From: an uncultured Muribaculaceae bacterium
GTDB lineage: Bacteria; Bacteroidota; Bacteroidia; Bacteroidales; Muribaculaceae
Length of the DNA: 11,314 bases
Assembly: GCA_947178235.1 (NCBI GenBank)
Contig: CAMWXQ010000015.1
Location: 1-11,314 of the forward strand
Direction: 5' to 3'
The position numbers and the translations under genes were made by a program. Shown here piece by piece: positions 1-6,918 of the stretch. The number at the start of each line of letters is the position of its first letter. Position 1 is the first letter of the stretch. A model generated the notes under the pieces. That model was not told where the DNA came from and made no database searches. It saw only the letters and a program-made list of their open reading frames with translations.

Positions 1-190
<190 letters not shown>

Positions 191-193
191 ATT

Positions 194-303
194 AGGGTTG
201 AAAGTTGAGAGTTGAATGACTTAGCATATAAATGGCAATTATTCCTTCACGTCTAACCCTCAACTTTCAACTCTCAACCCTCAACTTTCAACTTTTCAAC
301 TCC
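194..303. repeat. Inverted array of 7-bp repeats (heptad hairpin 1)
   Basis: The left arm has three purine-type heptads (AGGGTTG 194-200, AAAGTTG 201-207, AGAGTTG 208-214). The right arm has the complementary pyrimidine type, a constant CAAC followed by three pyrimidines, repeated from 254 to 303 (CAACTTT, CAACTCT, CAACCCT, CAACTTT, CAACTTTT, CAACTCC). The stretch 257-277 is nearly repeated at 278-298, a 21-bp (three-heptad) period. Bases 197-216 pair with 266-285 at 18 of 20 positions, leaving a loop of about 49 bases that contains an ATG at 232. The final heptad touches a TTG start codon at 304. Mechanism unknown; it could be a mobile hairpin, a leader structure or a slippage-expanded repeat. 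Confidence 0.8.
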
Positions 304-3300
304 TTGGAAAATTTCTACGACATAAGCGACGATGCGCTGAGCCAACTCTATCTCAAAGATACGGCTTTCCAGAACCTCATGCAGCGTCGCATCTTCAATG
401 TTCTGCTCATCGCCTCGGCCTACGACGCCTTCATGATGGAGGAGGACGGGCGCGTCGAAGAGCAGCTCTACTTCGAGTACACCTCGCTCAACCTCTCCTC
501 GCCTCCCCGCGTCACCCGCGTCCTCAACACCGCCGAGGCACTCGAAGTGATGCAGGCCAAGAGCTTCGACCTCGTCATCATGATGCCGGGCAACGACGTT
601 AGCGAGACATTCGCAGGCGCACGCCGCATCAAGGCCGCTCACCCCGAGCAGCCGATCATTGTCCTCACCCCATTCTCGAAGGAGGTGTCGCGCCGACTGG
701 CCAACGAGGACTTCTCCGGCATCGACTATGTATTCTCGTGGCTCGGCAACGTCGACCTCCTGCTCGCCATCATCAAGCTGCTCGAAGACAAGATGAATGC
801 CGAGAACGATGTCAACGGCGTAGGCGTGCAGATGATTCTGCTCGTCGAGGACTCGGTGAGGTTCTACTCATCGGTGCTACCCATAGTCTACAAATTCATC
901 CTCAGCCAGAGCCGTATATTCTCGACCGAGGCTCTGAACGAGCACGAGCGGATGCTGCGTATGCGCGGCCGTCCCAAGGTCATGCTTGCGCGCGACTACG
1001 AGGAGGCTATGGAGATCTACGACCGATACTCTGACCACATCCTCGGCGTCATCAGCGACGTGTCCTTCAAGCGCGGCGGCGTCAAGGACTCGAAGGCGGG
1101 CATTCAGCTTGCGCGAGAGCTCCGCGCACGCGACCCCTATCTCCCCATCATCCTCGAAAGCTCCGAAGCCGAGAACTCGTACGAGGCCGAGAAGCTCGGG
1201 AGTACCTTCATCGACAAGAACTCCAAGAAGTTCCCCGTCGATCTCGGCAAGGCGATCATCAACAACTTCGGCTTCGGCGACTTCATTATCCGCAATCCCG
1301 AGACCGGCGAGGAGATACGCCGCATATCCTCGCTCAAAGACCTTCAAAAACATATCTTCGACATCCCCGCCGAGGCACTCTACTGGCACGCGTCGTTCAA
1401 CGACATTTCGCGCTGGCTATATTCGCGCGCGCTCTTCCCCATTGCCGAGGTCATCAAGCACCACCGCTTCCTCAAAGTCCAGGATGCGCCCAAGGTCCGT
1501 CAGCTCTTCTTCGATCTGATCGTGAAGTATCGAAAGATGAAGAACCGCGGCGTTGTGGCCATCTTCCGCCAGGACCGTTTCGACCACTACTCCAACTTTG
1601 CTCGCATCGGACAGGGCTCGCTCGGAGGCAAAGGGCGCGGCCTCGCATTCATCGACTCGATCATCAAGAAGAATCCCGTGTGCGACAACTTCGACGGCAT
1701 CTCCATCACCATCCCGAGGACCGTCGTCCTCTGCACCGACATCTTCGACGAGTTCATGGAGAGCAATCAGCTCTACCCAATCGCCCTCAGCGATGCCTCG
1801 GACGAGGTGATACTCGAACACTTCCTGCGCGCACGTCTCCCGGAGTCAATCAGACAGGACCTCAAAGCACTGCTCGAAGTGGTCGACACCCCCATCGCCG
1901 TCCGCTCGTCGAGCCTCCTCGAAGACTCGCACTATCAGCCCTTCGCGGGTATCTACTCGACCTACATGGTGCCCAAGGGTGAGAACTCCGAGATGCTCGG
2001 ACGCCTCACCGACGCCATCAAGGGTGTCTACGCCTCGGTATTCTACTCCGACTCGAAGGCATACATGACGGCCACCTCGAACGTCATCGACCAGGAGAAG
2101 ATGGCCGTGATACTCCAAGAGGTCGTGGGCAAGGATGTGGACGGCTACTACTTCCCCTCATTCTCGGGCGTGGGCCGCTCGCTCAACTATTATCCCCTCG
2201 GTTCGGAGCGTCCCGAAGATGGCGTGGCCGAGATCGCCGTCGGCCTCGGCAAATATATAGTCGACGGAGGGGTCGGACTCCGTTTCTCGCCCCGCCACCC
2301 CGAGAGCGTGTTGCAGACCTCCGAGCTCTCGCTTGCCCTGCGCGACACGCAGACCCGCATGTATGCCATCTCCACAGGCCACGACACCTCGGACGCGGAC
2401 AACAAGCCGATGACCGTCGACGACGGATACAATATCTCGAAACTGCGCGTCCAGGACATGGCCGACAAGGGTGCCCTGCGCTACATGGTATCCACGTTCG
2501 ACTTCCGCGACAATGTCATCCGCGACAACGACCGACAGGAGGGACGCAAGCTCGTGACGTTCAACAATATCCTCAAACACAAGGTCTACCCCCTCGCCGA
2601 AGCCATCGACTTCATGCTCACGCGCGGACAGACCGAGATGCAGCGCCCTGTCGAAATCGAATTCGCGGGGATGGTCGAGGACTGCGGACCGCGATCGGCC
2701 TCCAAGGGCCGCATCTACTGGTTGCAGATCCGACCCATCGTCGACCGCAAAGAGAATGTCGACGAGGCAGTCATGTCCACCCCCGACGACCGTCTGCTGC
2801 TAAAATCCTCCACCGCCCTCGGCCACGGAACCATCGAAGGGGTCAAGACGGTCGTGTACGTCCGCCCCGACAAGTTCTCGTCGTTCAACAACTCGCTCAT
2901 AGCCCGCGAGATGGAGAAAGTCAACCGCGGATTCCTCGACCGCGACGAGCGGTATATCCTAATCGGCCCGGGCCGTTGGGGCTCATCGGACACCGCCCTC
3001 GGCATTCCTGTCAAGTGGCCCGCGATCTCGGCCGCACGTCTCATCGTCGAATCCTCCCTGCCCAATTACCGCATCGAGCCGAGCCAGGGAACCCACTTCT
3101 TCCAGAACCTCACCTCGTTCGGCGTCGCATACTTCACAATCGACACCTCGGCACGGCGTGACAAGGGCGCAGAGGTGACAGACCTCTACGATGTGGCCTT
3201 CCTCGACGCACAGCCGGCCGTGTACGAGAGTGATTTCCTCCGCATCGTCACCTTCGACAACCCGCTCATCATCGGCGTCAATGGCCTCAAAGGTACAGGC

Positions 3301-3321
3301 GTGGTGCTGAAACCCGAATGA
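304..3321 (+). CDS. Two-receiver plus PEP/pyruvate-binding (PPDK_N, ATP-grasp) domain protein
   Basis: The protein is 1005 aa if it starts at TTG 304 (MENFYDISDDALSQLYLKD), or 1029 aa from ATG 232. I prefer 304 because the extra residues are encoded by the heptad repeat. Residues about 30-162 form a degenerate receiver: the acidic pocket is lost and the phospho-Asp position reads DLVIMMPG. Residues about 177-320 form a receiver with all key residues: E182/D183, phospho-acceptor D252, S286/S287 and K305. From about 425 to 815 lies the PEP/pyruvate-binding ATP-grasp domain of PEP synthase and PPDK: GSLGGKGRGLAF (glycine-rich), AVRSSSLLED (534-541 core), VEIEFAG and LQIRP. About 190 further residues contain GPGRWGSSD (888-896). 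No phosphohistidine motif or PEP-utilising barrel is visible, so it should not be called a PEP synthase. It is probably a cytoplasmic ATP-dependent signalling or phosphotransfer protein; the substrate is unknown. Confidence 0.85.
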   Translation: MENFYDISDDALSQLYLKDTAFQNLMQRRIFNVLLIASAYDAFMMEEDGRVEEQLYFEYTSLNLSSPPRVTRVLNTAEALEVMQAKSFDLVIMMPGNDVSETFAGARRIKAAHPEQPIIVLTPFSKEVSRRLANEDFSGIDYVFSWLGNVDLLLAIIKLLEDKMNAENDVNGVGVQMILLVEDSVRFYSSVLPIVYKFILSQSRIFSTEALNEHERMLRMRGRPKVMLARDYEEAMEIYDRYSDHILGVISDVSFKRGGVKDSKAGIQLARELRARDPYLPIILESSEAENSYEAEKLGSTFIDKNSKKFPVDLGKAIINNFGFGDFIIRNPETGEEIRRISSLKDLQKHIFDIPAEALYWHASFNDISRWLYSRALFPIAEVIKHHRFLKVQDAPKVRQLFFDLIVKYRKMKNRGVVAIFRQDRFDHYSNFARIGQGSLGGKGRGLAFIDSIIKKNPVCDNFDGISITIPRTVVLCTDIFDEFMESNQLYPIALSDASDEVILEHFLRARLPESIRQDLKALLEVVDTPIAVRSSSLLEDSHYQPFAGIYSTYMVPKGENSEMLGRLTDAIKGVYASVFYSDSKAYMTATSNVIDQEKMAVILQEVVGKDVDGYYFPSFSGVGRSLNYYPLGSERPEDGVAEIAVGLGKYIVDGGVGLRFSPRHPESVLQTSELSLALRDTQTRMYAISTGHDTSDADNKPMTVDDGYNISKLRVQDMADKGALRYMVSTFDFRDNVIRDNDRQEGRKLVTFNNILKHKVYPLAEAIDFMLTRGQTEMQRPVEIEFAGMVEDCGPRSASKGRIYWLQIRPIVDRKENVDEAVMSTPDDRLLLKSSTALGHGTIEGVKTVVYVRPDKFSSFNNSLIAREMEKVNRGFLDRDERYILIGPGRWGSSDTALGIPVKWPAISAARLIVESSLPNYRIEPSQGTHFFQNLTSFGVAYFTIDTSARRDKGAEVTDLYDVAFLDAQPAVYESDFLRIVTFDNPLIIGVNGLKGTGVVLKPE

Positions 3322-3375
3322 AGATCATAAACTGAAACCCCAAGCCGCAAGGCTCCCAAAACTCATAATCCGAAA

Positions 3376-4125
3376 GTGAACAACTACTTCGCCAACCGCC
3401 GCTCGGTACGTGTCTACGACCACGAGCGTCCCGTCCCCGACTCGCTCATCCACTCCCTGCTCGAACAGGCCATCCATGCTCCCAACACAGGCAATATGCA
3501 GCTGTACAGTGTCATCGTTACCCGCGAGCCCGAGCGTCTCGCCGCCCTTGCACCCGCACACTACTCGCAGCCCGCAATCGCCAATGCCATGGTAGCACTC
3601 ACCTTCTGTCTCGACCTCAACCGCTTCGGGCGCTGGTGCCGTCTCAACGGCACCGAGCCCGGGCTCGCAAACCTACAAGGTTTCACTTGGGGCGTCATCG
3701 ACACGTCGGTCTTTGCTCAGCAGTTCTGCACGTTAGCCGAGATGGAAGGGCTCGGGACATGCTACCTCGGCACAACAACATATAACGCGGCCCTGATAGC
3801 CGAGGCGCTCCACCTCCCCCACGGCGTCATCCCCGTCGTCACCGTCACCGTCGGATACCCCGCCGAACCCGAGGCAGGGCCTACCGACCGTCTCCCCCTC
3901 GAAGCCGTCATGCACTTCGAGGAGTACGCCGACCCCACCGACGACGAGCTCCGCGCCCTCTATGCCCCCCAGGAAGCACTCGAATCCAACCGCCGCTTTG
4001 TCGCCGAGAACAACAAGGAAAACCTTGCCCAAGTCTTTGCCGAAGTCCGCTACCCCCGCGACCAAGCAGAACACTTCTCCCGCGTCTACAAGGAATTCCT
4101 GCAATCCCAAGGCGTATCGCTGTGA
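3376..4125 (+). CDS. Nitroreductase-family NAD(P)H:FMN oxidoreductase
   Basis: This 249-aa protein starts with GTG at 3376. No other start lies between it and the in-frame TAA at 3328-3330. The N terminus MNNYFANRRSVRVYDHERPV is the typical nitroreductase opening, where the RRSVR arginines contact the FMN phosphate, followed by APNTGNMQLYSVIV, which lines the flavin site. The middle (WGVIDTSVFAQQFCTLAEMEGLGTCYLGTT) is the conserved dimer and flavin-binding segment, and PVVTVTVGYPAE is the final core strand. The C-terminal 80 residues or so are charged and resemble the extension of NfsA/Frp-type enzymes. It probably reduces nitro compounds or quinones with NAD(P)H in the cytoplasm; the substrate cannot be read from the sequence. 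It starts 54 bases after the preceding gene and could be cotranscribed with it. Confidence 0.88.
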   Translation: MNNYFANRRSVRVYDHERPVPDSLIHSLLEQAIHAPNTGNMQLYSVIVTREPERLAALAPAHYSQPAIANAMVALTFCLDLNRFGRWCRLNGTEPGLANLQGFTWGVIDTSVFAQQFCTLAEMEGLGTCYLGTTTYNAALIAEALHLPHGVIPVVTVTVGYPAEPEAGPTDRLPLEAVMHFEEYADPTDDELRALYAPQEALESNRRFVAENNKENLAQVFAEVRYPRDQAEHFSRVYKEFLQSQGVSL

Positions 4126-4132
4126 AATATAC

Positions 4133-4163
4133 CATCCATTCATAATTAAGCAGGGAATGGATG
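4133..4163. repeat. 9-bp perfect inverted repeat just after the nitroreductase gene
   Basis: CATCCATTC at 4133-4141 is the exact reverse complement of GAATGGATG at 4155-4163, with a 13-base AT-rich loop. It begins 8 bases after the nitroreductase stop. No T-run follows, so it is not a classical terminator; it may protect the mRNA 3' end or be part of a larger repeat that includes the hairpin at 4173-4217. Confidence 0.6.
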
Positions 4164-4172
4164 TTGCAGAAC

Positions 4173-4222
4173 ACCTCGGAGTAGGGGCACACGACTTGTG
4201 CATCCCTACTCTGAGGTATTTT
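4173..4222 (+). terminator. Strong 19-bp hairpin with short T-run; terminator or interspersed hairpin repeat
   Basis: Arm 4173-4191 pairs with 4197-4217 over 19 base pairs, including one G-T pair and a two-base bulge (A4202, T4203), closing on the five-base loop CGACT. The stem is GC-rich and is followed by ATTTT at 4218-4222, so termination of the nitroreductase transcript on the + strand is likely. Its near-perfect symmetry and its position at the edge of an AT-richer island also fit a REP/MITE-like palindrome. The sequence alone does not separate these. Confidence 0.65.
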
Positions 4223-4230
4223 GGCTAACA

Positions 4231-4262
4231 TTTCTTGATACACAAGCTTGATATTCAAGAAA
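4231..4262. promoter_or_regulatory. Inverted and direct repeat just upstream of the broken DNA-binding/Doc gene; possible operator
   Basis: TTTCTTGA at 4231-4238 is the exact reverse complement of TCAAGAAA at 4255-4262. Inside lies the palindrome CAAGCTTG (4243-4250), and CTTGATA occurs twice (4234-4240 and 4247-4253), 13 bases apart. The element ends 10 bases before the ATG at 4273. Because the following gene encodes a helix-turn-helix-like N terminus, an autoregulatory operator, as in toxin-antitoxin loci, is a reasonable inference. No convincing TAnnTTTG box was seen here. Confidence 0.4.
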
Positions 4263-4272
4263 CTTTTACGAC

Positions 4273-4929
4273 ATGAATGATCTGACAGCCTCAAATATAG
4301 AGCGGCAGAACGTTTTGAACAACAATTATGCCCTTCAAGCCATCCGAGAGAACTTGGATGTCAATGGCCTACGCTATCGTGGAGAACTCCTATTTACCAC
4401 CAAGATGGTTGCAGATTTCTATGACGTTGATGAACGTACCATCAAACGTTACATCCAAGATCATGGTGATGAGCTTCGTTCTAACGGATACTTTTTAAGT
4501 CAAGGTAACTCTCTAAAAGAATTAAAGTTACATTTTGTTAGGGACATTAATGTCCCTAAGTTCACACGCCAGTTGGGAGTATTTACATTCCGTGCATTCT
4601 TGAATATCGGAATGCTTCTTACAGAGAGCGAAAAGGCCAAACAGCTACGCAATCGTATCCTTGATATTGTCATTGCTACTATCAATGGTCGTGCCGGGGG
4701 AGGCACTAAATATATCAACTGGCGAGACCGGGATTATCTACCTACCGCAATCAAAAGCGAGAATTATCGCAAGAACTTCACCCAGGCGGTAGGCAAGTAT
4801 GTTGATGGACATCCGAATTACAAGTACGAGCAAATAACAGACTTAATATGTTGCAGCGAGTGGAGGCGGCCTGCAAGGAGTAAAGGACGAAGGGGGCATT
4901 CGCAAAGTTCTCGACTTTGTACAGAATGA
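4273..4929 (+). pseudogene. N-terminal DNA-binding half of a frameshifted DNA-binding/Doc fusion gene
   Basis: The frame encodes 218 aa, of which about the first 190 look genuine. Residues 40-75 (LFTTKMVADFYDVDERTIKR then YIQDHGDELRSNGYF) resemble a helix-turn-helix of the RhuM/phage-regulator kind. Residues 100-140 (LGVFTFRAFLNIGMLLTESE, then KAKQLRNRILDIVI) recall the second conserved block of such proteins. After LI at about residue 192 the frame turns into low-complexity Arg/Ser-rich sequence ending at TGA 4927-4929, while the sensible continuation is one base further on in the next frame from 4847. Reading GAC TTA (A) TAT GTT, one extra base near 4844-4847 joins the two halves into a protein of about 322 aa. 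The gene is visibly AT-richer than its neighbours, which suggests horizontal acquisition. It may be true decay or a sequencing error. Confidence 0.75.
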
Positions 4930-5242
4930 CTTGTATTATCCCACCTTCGTTGACAAACTCACTTATATTGTATTCGGTCTATGTACCGTCCATTATTTCG
5001 AAGATTCCAACAAACGTGTAGCCTTGACCGTCGGCGTCTGGTTTCTTGTCCAAAACGGCTACTACTGGCACGCCTATAACTTCATGCGATGTATGGAAGC
5101 AATCATTTACCACGTCGCGGCCGGACGCATCGACAAAGATCTGCTTCAACGCATCATCACCTGCTACATGGCAAATGAGGATTATCCCGAAGACCTCAAA
5201 CTCGAAATAATCCACGCCATCGACGACCAAAGGTGTGAATGA
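4847..5242 (+). pseudogene. Doc/Fic-fold catalytic half of the frameshifted fusion gene
   Basis: The open stretch from 4847 to TGA 5240-5242 reads YVAASGGGLQGVKDEGGIRK, then VLDFVQNDLYYPTFVDKLTY and so on. This is the usual Doc lead-in (Gly-rich segment, GGIRKVLDF) followed by the active-site loop HYFEDSNKR at 4991-5017. NKR in place of the GNGR of AMP-transferring Fic proteins is the Doc signature; P1 Doc phosphorylates and inactivates EF-Tu. The C terminus (RIDKDLLQRIITCYMANEDY) is helical. The only plausible start in frame is TTG 4931, which would cut off the first helices of the fold, so this is unlikely to be an independent gene. If the frameshift is an error, the whole 4273-5242 gene is one intact regulator-toxin-like protein. 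Confidence 0.75.
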
Positions 5243-5314
5243 ATCATTTTGGGGTTGGTACAGCTCGGAACACATAGTTTTAAATTCCTGAGGATGATTT
5301 AACCCCTCCGCTCC

Positions 5315-5345
5315 ACTGCAAATTACCAAATTTTTCGTAACTTTG
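5315..5345 (+). promoter_or_regulatory. Bacteroidetes-type promoter for the tetR-fabG operon
   Basis: TAACTTTG at 5338-5345 matches the Bacteroidetes -7 consensus TAnnTTTG exactly. ACTG at 5315-5318, 19 bases upstream, is a partial match to the -33 element TTTG; the known spacing is about 19-21. Transcription would start near 5352, giving a leader of about 25 bases before ATG 5378. This is the best promoter match I found in the window. Confidence 0.65.
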
Positions 5346-5377
5346 CAGCCGAATAGTATCCAGACACGTCGACGCAG

Positions 5378-6022
5378 ATGACAGCCATAGCAGCCCGCAC
5401 TCGCGAACGTCTCATTGACGTCGCCCGTCAGCTCTTCGCCTCCAACGGCGTGGAGCGCACGACGATGAACGACATCGCCGCCGCCTCGCTCAAAGGGCGG
5501 CGCACAATCTACACTTATTTCAAGAATAAGATGGAGATCTACGAGGCGGTCATCGAGCGTGAGGCTGAGCGCATCGTCCAGCGTCTGCGCGAGGTTGCCT
5601 GTTCGGCCTGTCCTCCCGCCGAGAAGCTCCAACGCTACATCGAGGCGCGCTTCGACATCCTCGAAGAGACCGTAGCCCCGCTCGGTCCCGCAGGGAGGCT
5701 GCTCTCATATCTGACGCTCGACTACAAGCGTCTCGAACGCATCCGTCTCATGGCCGTCGGCAAGGAGCGCGAGATTCTCGGCTCGATACTGGCCGAGGGT
5801 GTCGCCGCGGGTGCATTCGACCCCGTGCAGGCGTCGAGGCTCAACACCATCCACCAGATGGTCTTCCAAGGCGTCGACTACTGCCGACTGCGCGACAGCT
5901 ACGAGGACGTGGGCGTCGATCCCGCACGTGTACGCGCCGATGTAATCAGCTTCATCACCCGCAGCCTCGCCCCCTGCGGCGCTACCGCCCATACCGAATC
6001 ATCAAACATTCAACATAACTAA
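5378..6022 (+). CDS. TetR/AcrR-family transcriptional regulator
   Basis: The protein is 214 aa, starting at ATG 5378. Residues 6-54 form the TetR DNA-binding domain: RTRERLIDVARQLFASNGVE, then TTMNDIAAASLKGRRTIYTY and FKNKMEIYEAVIE. The recognition helix region (GRRTIYTYFKNK) is a close match to the TetR consensus. The rest is the helical ligand-binding and dimerisation domain, with no recognisable ligand motif. A promoter lies directly upstream and fabG starts 46 bases downstream on the same strand, so the two probably form an operon. Control of lipid or fatty-acid genes, including its own operon, is plausible but is inferred from position only. No clear palindromic operator was identified near the promoter. 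Confidence 0.88.
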   Translation: MTAIAARTRERLIDVARQLFASNGVERTTMNDIAAASLKGRRTIYTYFKNKMEIYEAVIEREAERIVQRLREVACSACPPAEKLQRYIEARFDILEETVAPLGPAGRLLSYLTLDYKRLERIRLMAVGKEREILGSILAEGVAAGAFDPVQASRLNTIHQMVFQGVDYCRLRDSYEDVGVDPARVRADVISFITRSLAPCGATAHTESSNIQHN

Positions 6023-6068
6023 CTCCGTGGCCCAATGGCCGCAACCTAAACAGAAAAACTGACTATCT

Positions 6069-6815
6069 ATGAAACTTCTTGAAGGAAAAGTAGCCCTCAT
6101 CACCGGCGCCGCCCGCGGCATCGGCAAAAGCATAGCCCTCAAATTCGCTGCCGAGGGCGCAGACATCGCCTTCACCGACCTCCGCCGCGACGAGAACATG
6201 GAGGCAACCGAGAAGGAGCTCCAAGCTCTCGGCGTACGCGCCATCGGTTACAGCTCCGACGCCTCGAACTTCGAGCAGACCGCCGAGGTCGTGGCTAAGG
6301 TCAAGGAGGACTTCGGCCACATCGACGTGCTCATCAACAACGCCGGCATCACCAAGGACGGCCTCATGATGCGCATGACCGAGGCTCAGTGGGACATGGT
6401 CCTCAACGTCAACCTCAAAAGCGCCTTCAACTTCATCCACGCCGTTCTCCCCATCATGATGCGTCAGCGCAGCGGCTCGATCATCAACATGGCGTCCGTC
6501 GTAGGTGTACACGGCAATGCAGGCCAGTCCAACTACGCAGCTTCGAAGGCCGGCCTCATCGCCCTCGCCAAGAGCATCGCCCAGGAGGTTGGCTCGCGCG
6601 GCATCCGTGCCAACGCCATCGCCCCCGGCTTCATCGAGACCGCCATGACCGCCGCCCTCCCCGAGGACGTGCGCAAGGAGTGGGCCGCCAAGATCCCCCT
6701 GCGCCGCGCCGGCCAGGTCGAGGACATCGCCAATGTGGCCACCTTCCTCGCCTCTGACATGGCCGCCTACGTCACCGGCCAGGTCATCGAGGTCGACGGC
6801 GGCATGAACATGTAA
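6069..6815 (+). CDS. fabG: 3-oxoacyl-[acyl-carrier-protein] reductase FabG
   Basis: This 248-aa cytoplasmic short-chain dehydrogenase reduces 3-oxoacyl-ACP to 3-hydroxyacyl-ACP with NADPH in each round of type II fatty-acid elongation. The cofactor motif TGAARGIG lies at residues 12-19 and NNAG at 90-93. The catalytic tetrad is complete: N115 (NVNLKSAF), S143, Y156 and K160 (YAASKAG). PGFIETAMT (186-194) and the C terminus YVTGQVIEVDGGMNM are typical of FabG. Length agrees with the family (about 245-250). It follows tetR and is closed by a strong terminator at 6837-6896. Another short-chain reductase of the same fold cannot be fully excluded, but the overall match to FabG is very good. Confidence 0.95.
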   Translation: MKLLEGKVALITGAARGIGKSIALKFAAEGADIAFTDLRRDENMEATEKELQALGVRAIGYSSDASNFEQTAEVVAKVKEDFGHIDVLINNAGITKDGLMMRMTEAQWDMVLNVNLKSAFNFIHAVLPIMMRQRSGSIINMASVVGVHGNAGQSNYAASKAGLIALAKSIAQEVGSRGIRANAIAPGFIETAMTAALPEDVRKEWAAKIPLRRAGQVEDIANVATFLASDMAAYVTGQVIEVDGGMNM

Positions 6816-6836
6816 TACCCCATCCGACCCGATATA

Positions 6837-6896
6837 AGTTTAAAGCCCCGGGGCTCTCGGCAGAGACATCCCCGCGGCTTTAAACTCTCGTTTTTT
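6837..6896 (+). terminator. Rho-independent terminator after fabG
   Basis: Arm 6837-6853 pairs with 6870-6886 over 17 positions with one mismatch, and the loop contains a second small stem (CTCT-CGGC-AGAG at 6854-6865). Six T residues follow at 6891-6896. It ends the tetR-fabG transcript and lies only 22 bases ahead of the next start codon. Confidence 0.88.
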
Positions 6897-6918
6897 CAAA
6901 CCCCGTTCAGCCACCCCA

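Noticed and set aside
232..303. N-terminal extension of the large protein from ATG 232
   Set aside because: Encoded by the heptad array; TTG 304 gives a better domain start, though the 13-base match at 227-239 keeps the question open.
194..303. CRISPR array
   Set aside because: The periodic units are 7 bp with no spacers and no cas genes are present; the same holds for 7511-7595.
877..1389. Minus-strand 170-codon and similar antisense frames within the large receiver/ATP-grasp gene
   Set aside because: Shadows of a strongly conserved + strand protein; no recognisable motifs and no plausible start context.
986..1519. Plus-strand 177-codon alternative frame
   Set aside because: Ser/Arg/Thr-rich shadow sequence inside the receiver domain; not a protein-like composition.
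3322..3375. Possible fourth heptad array before the nitroreductase gene
   Set aside because: The sequence is A/C-rich like the proS leader but I could not find a consistent seven-base phase.
5242..5306. Inverted segments AATCAT/ATGATT and GGGGTT/AACCCC after the Doc gene
   Set aside because: The pairs are not nested and cannot form together; each alone is only 6 bp with a long loop, so no terminator or switch is claimed.
6023..6068. Small GGCC-CAAT-GGCC hairpin between tetR and fabG
   Set aside because: A four-base stem without a T-run; insufficient for a terminator.
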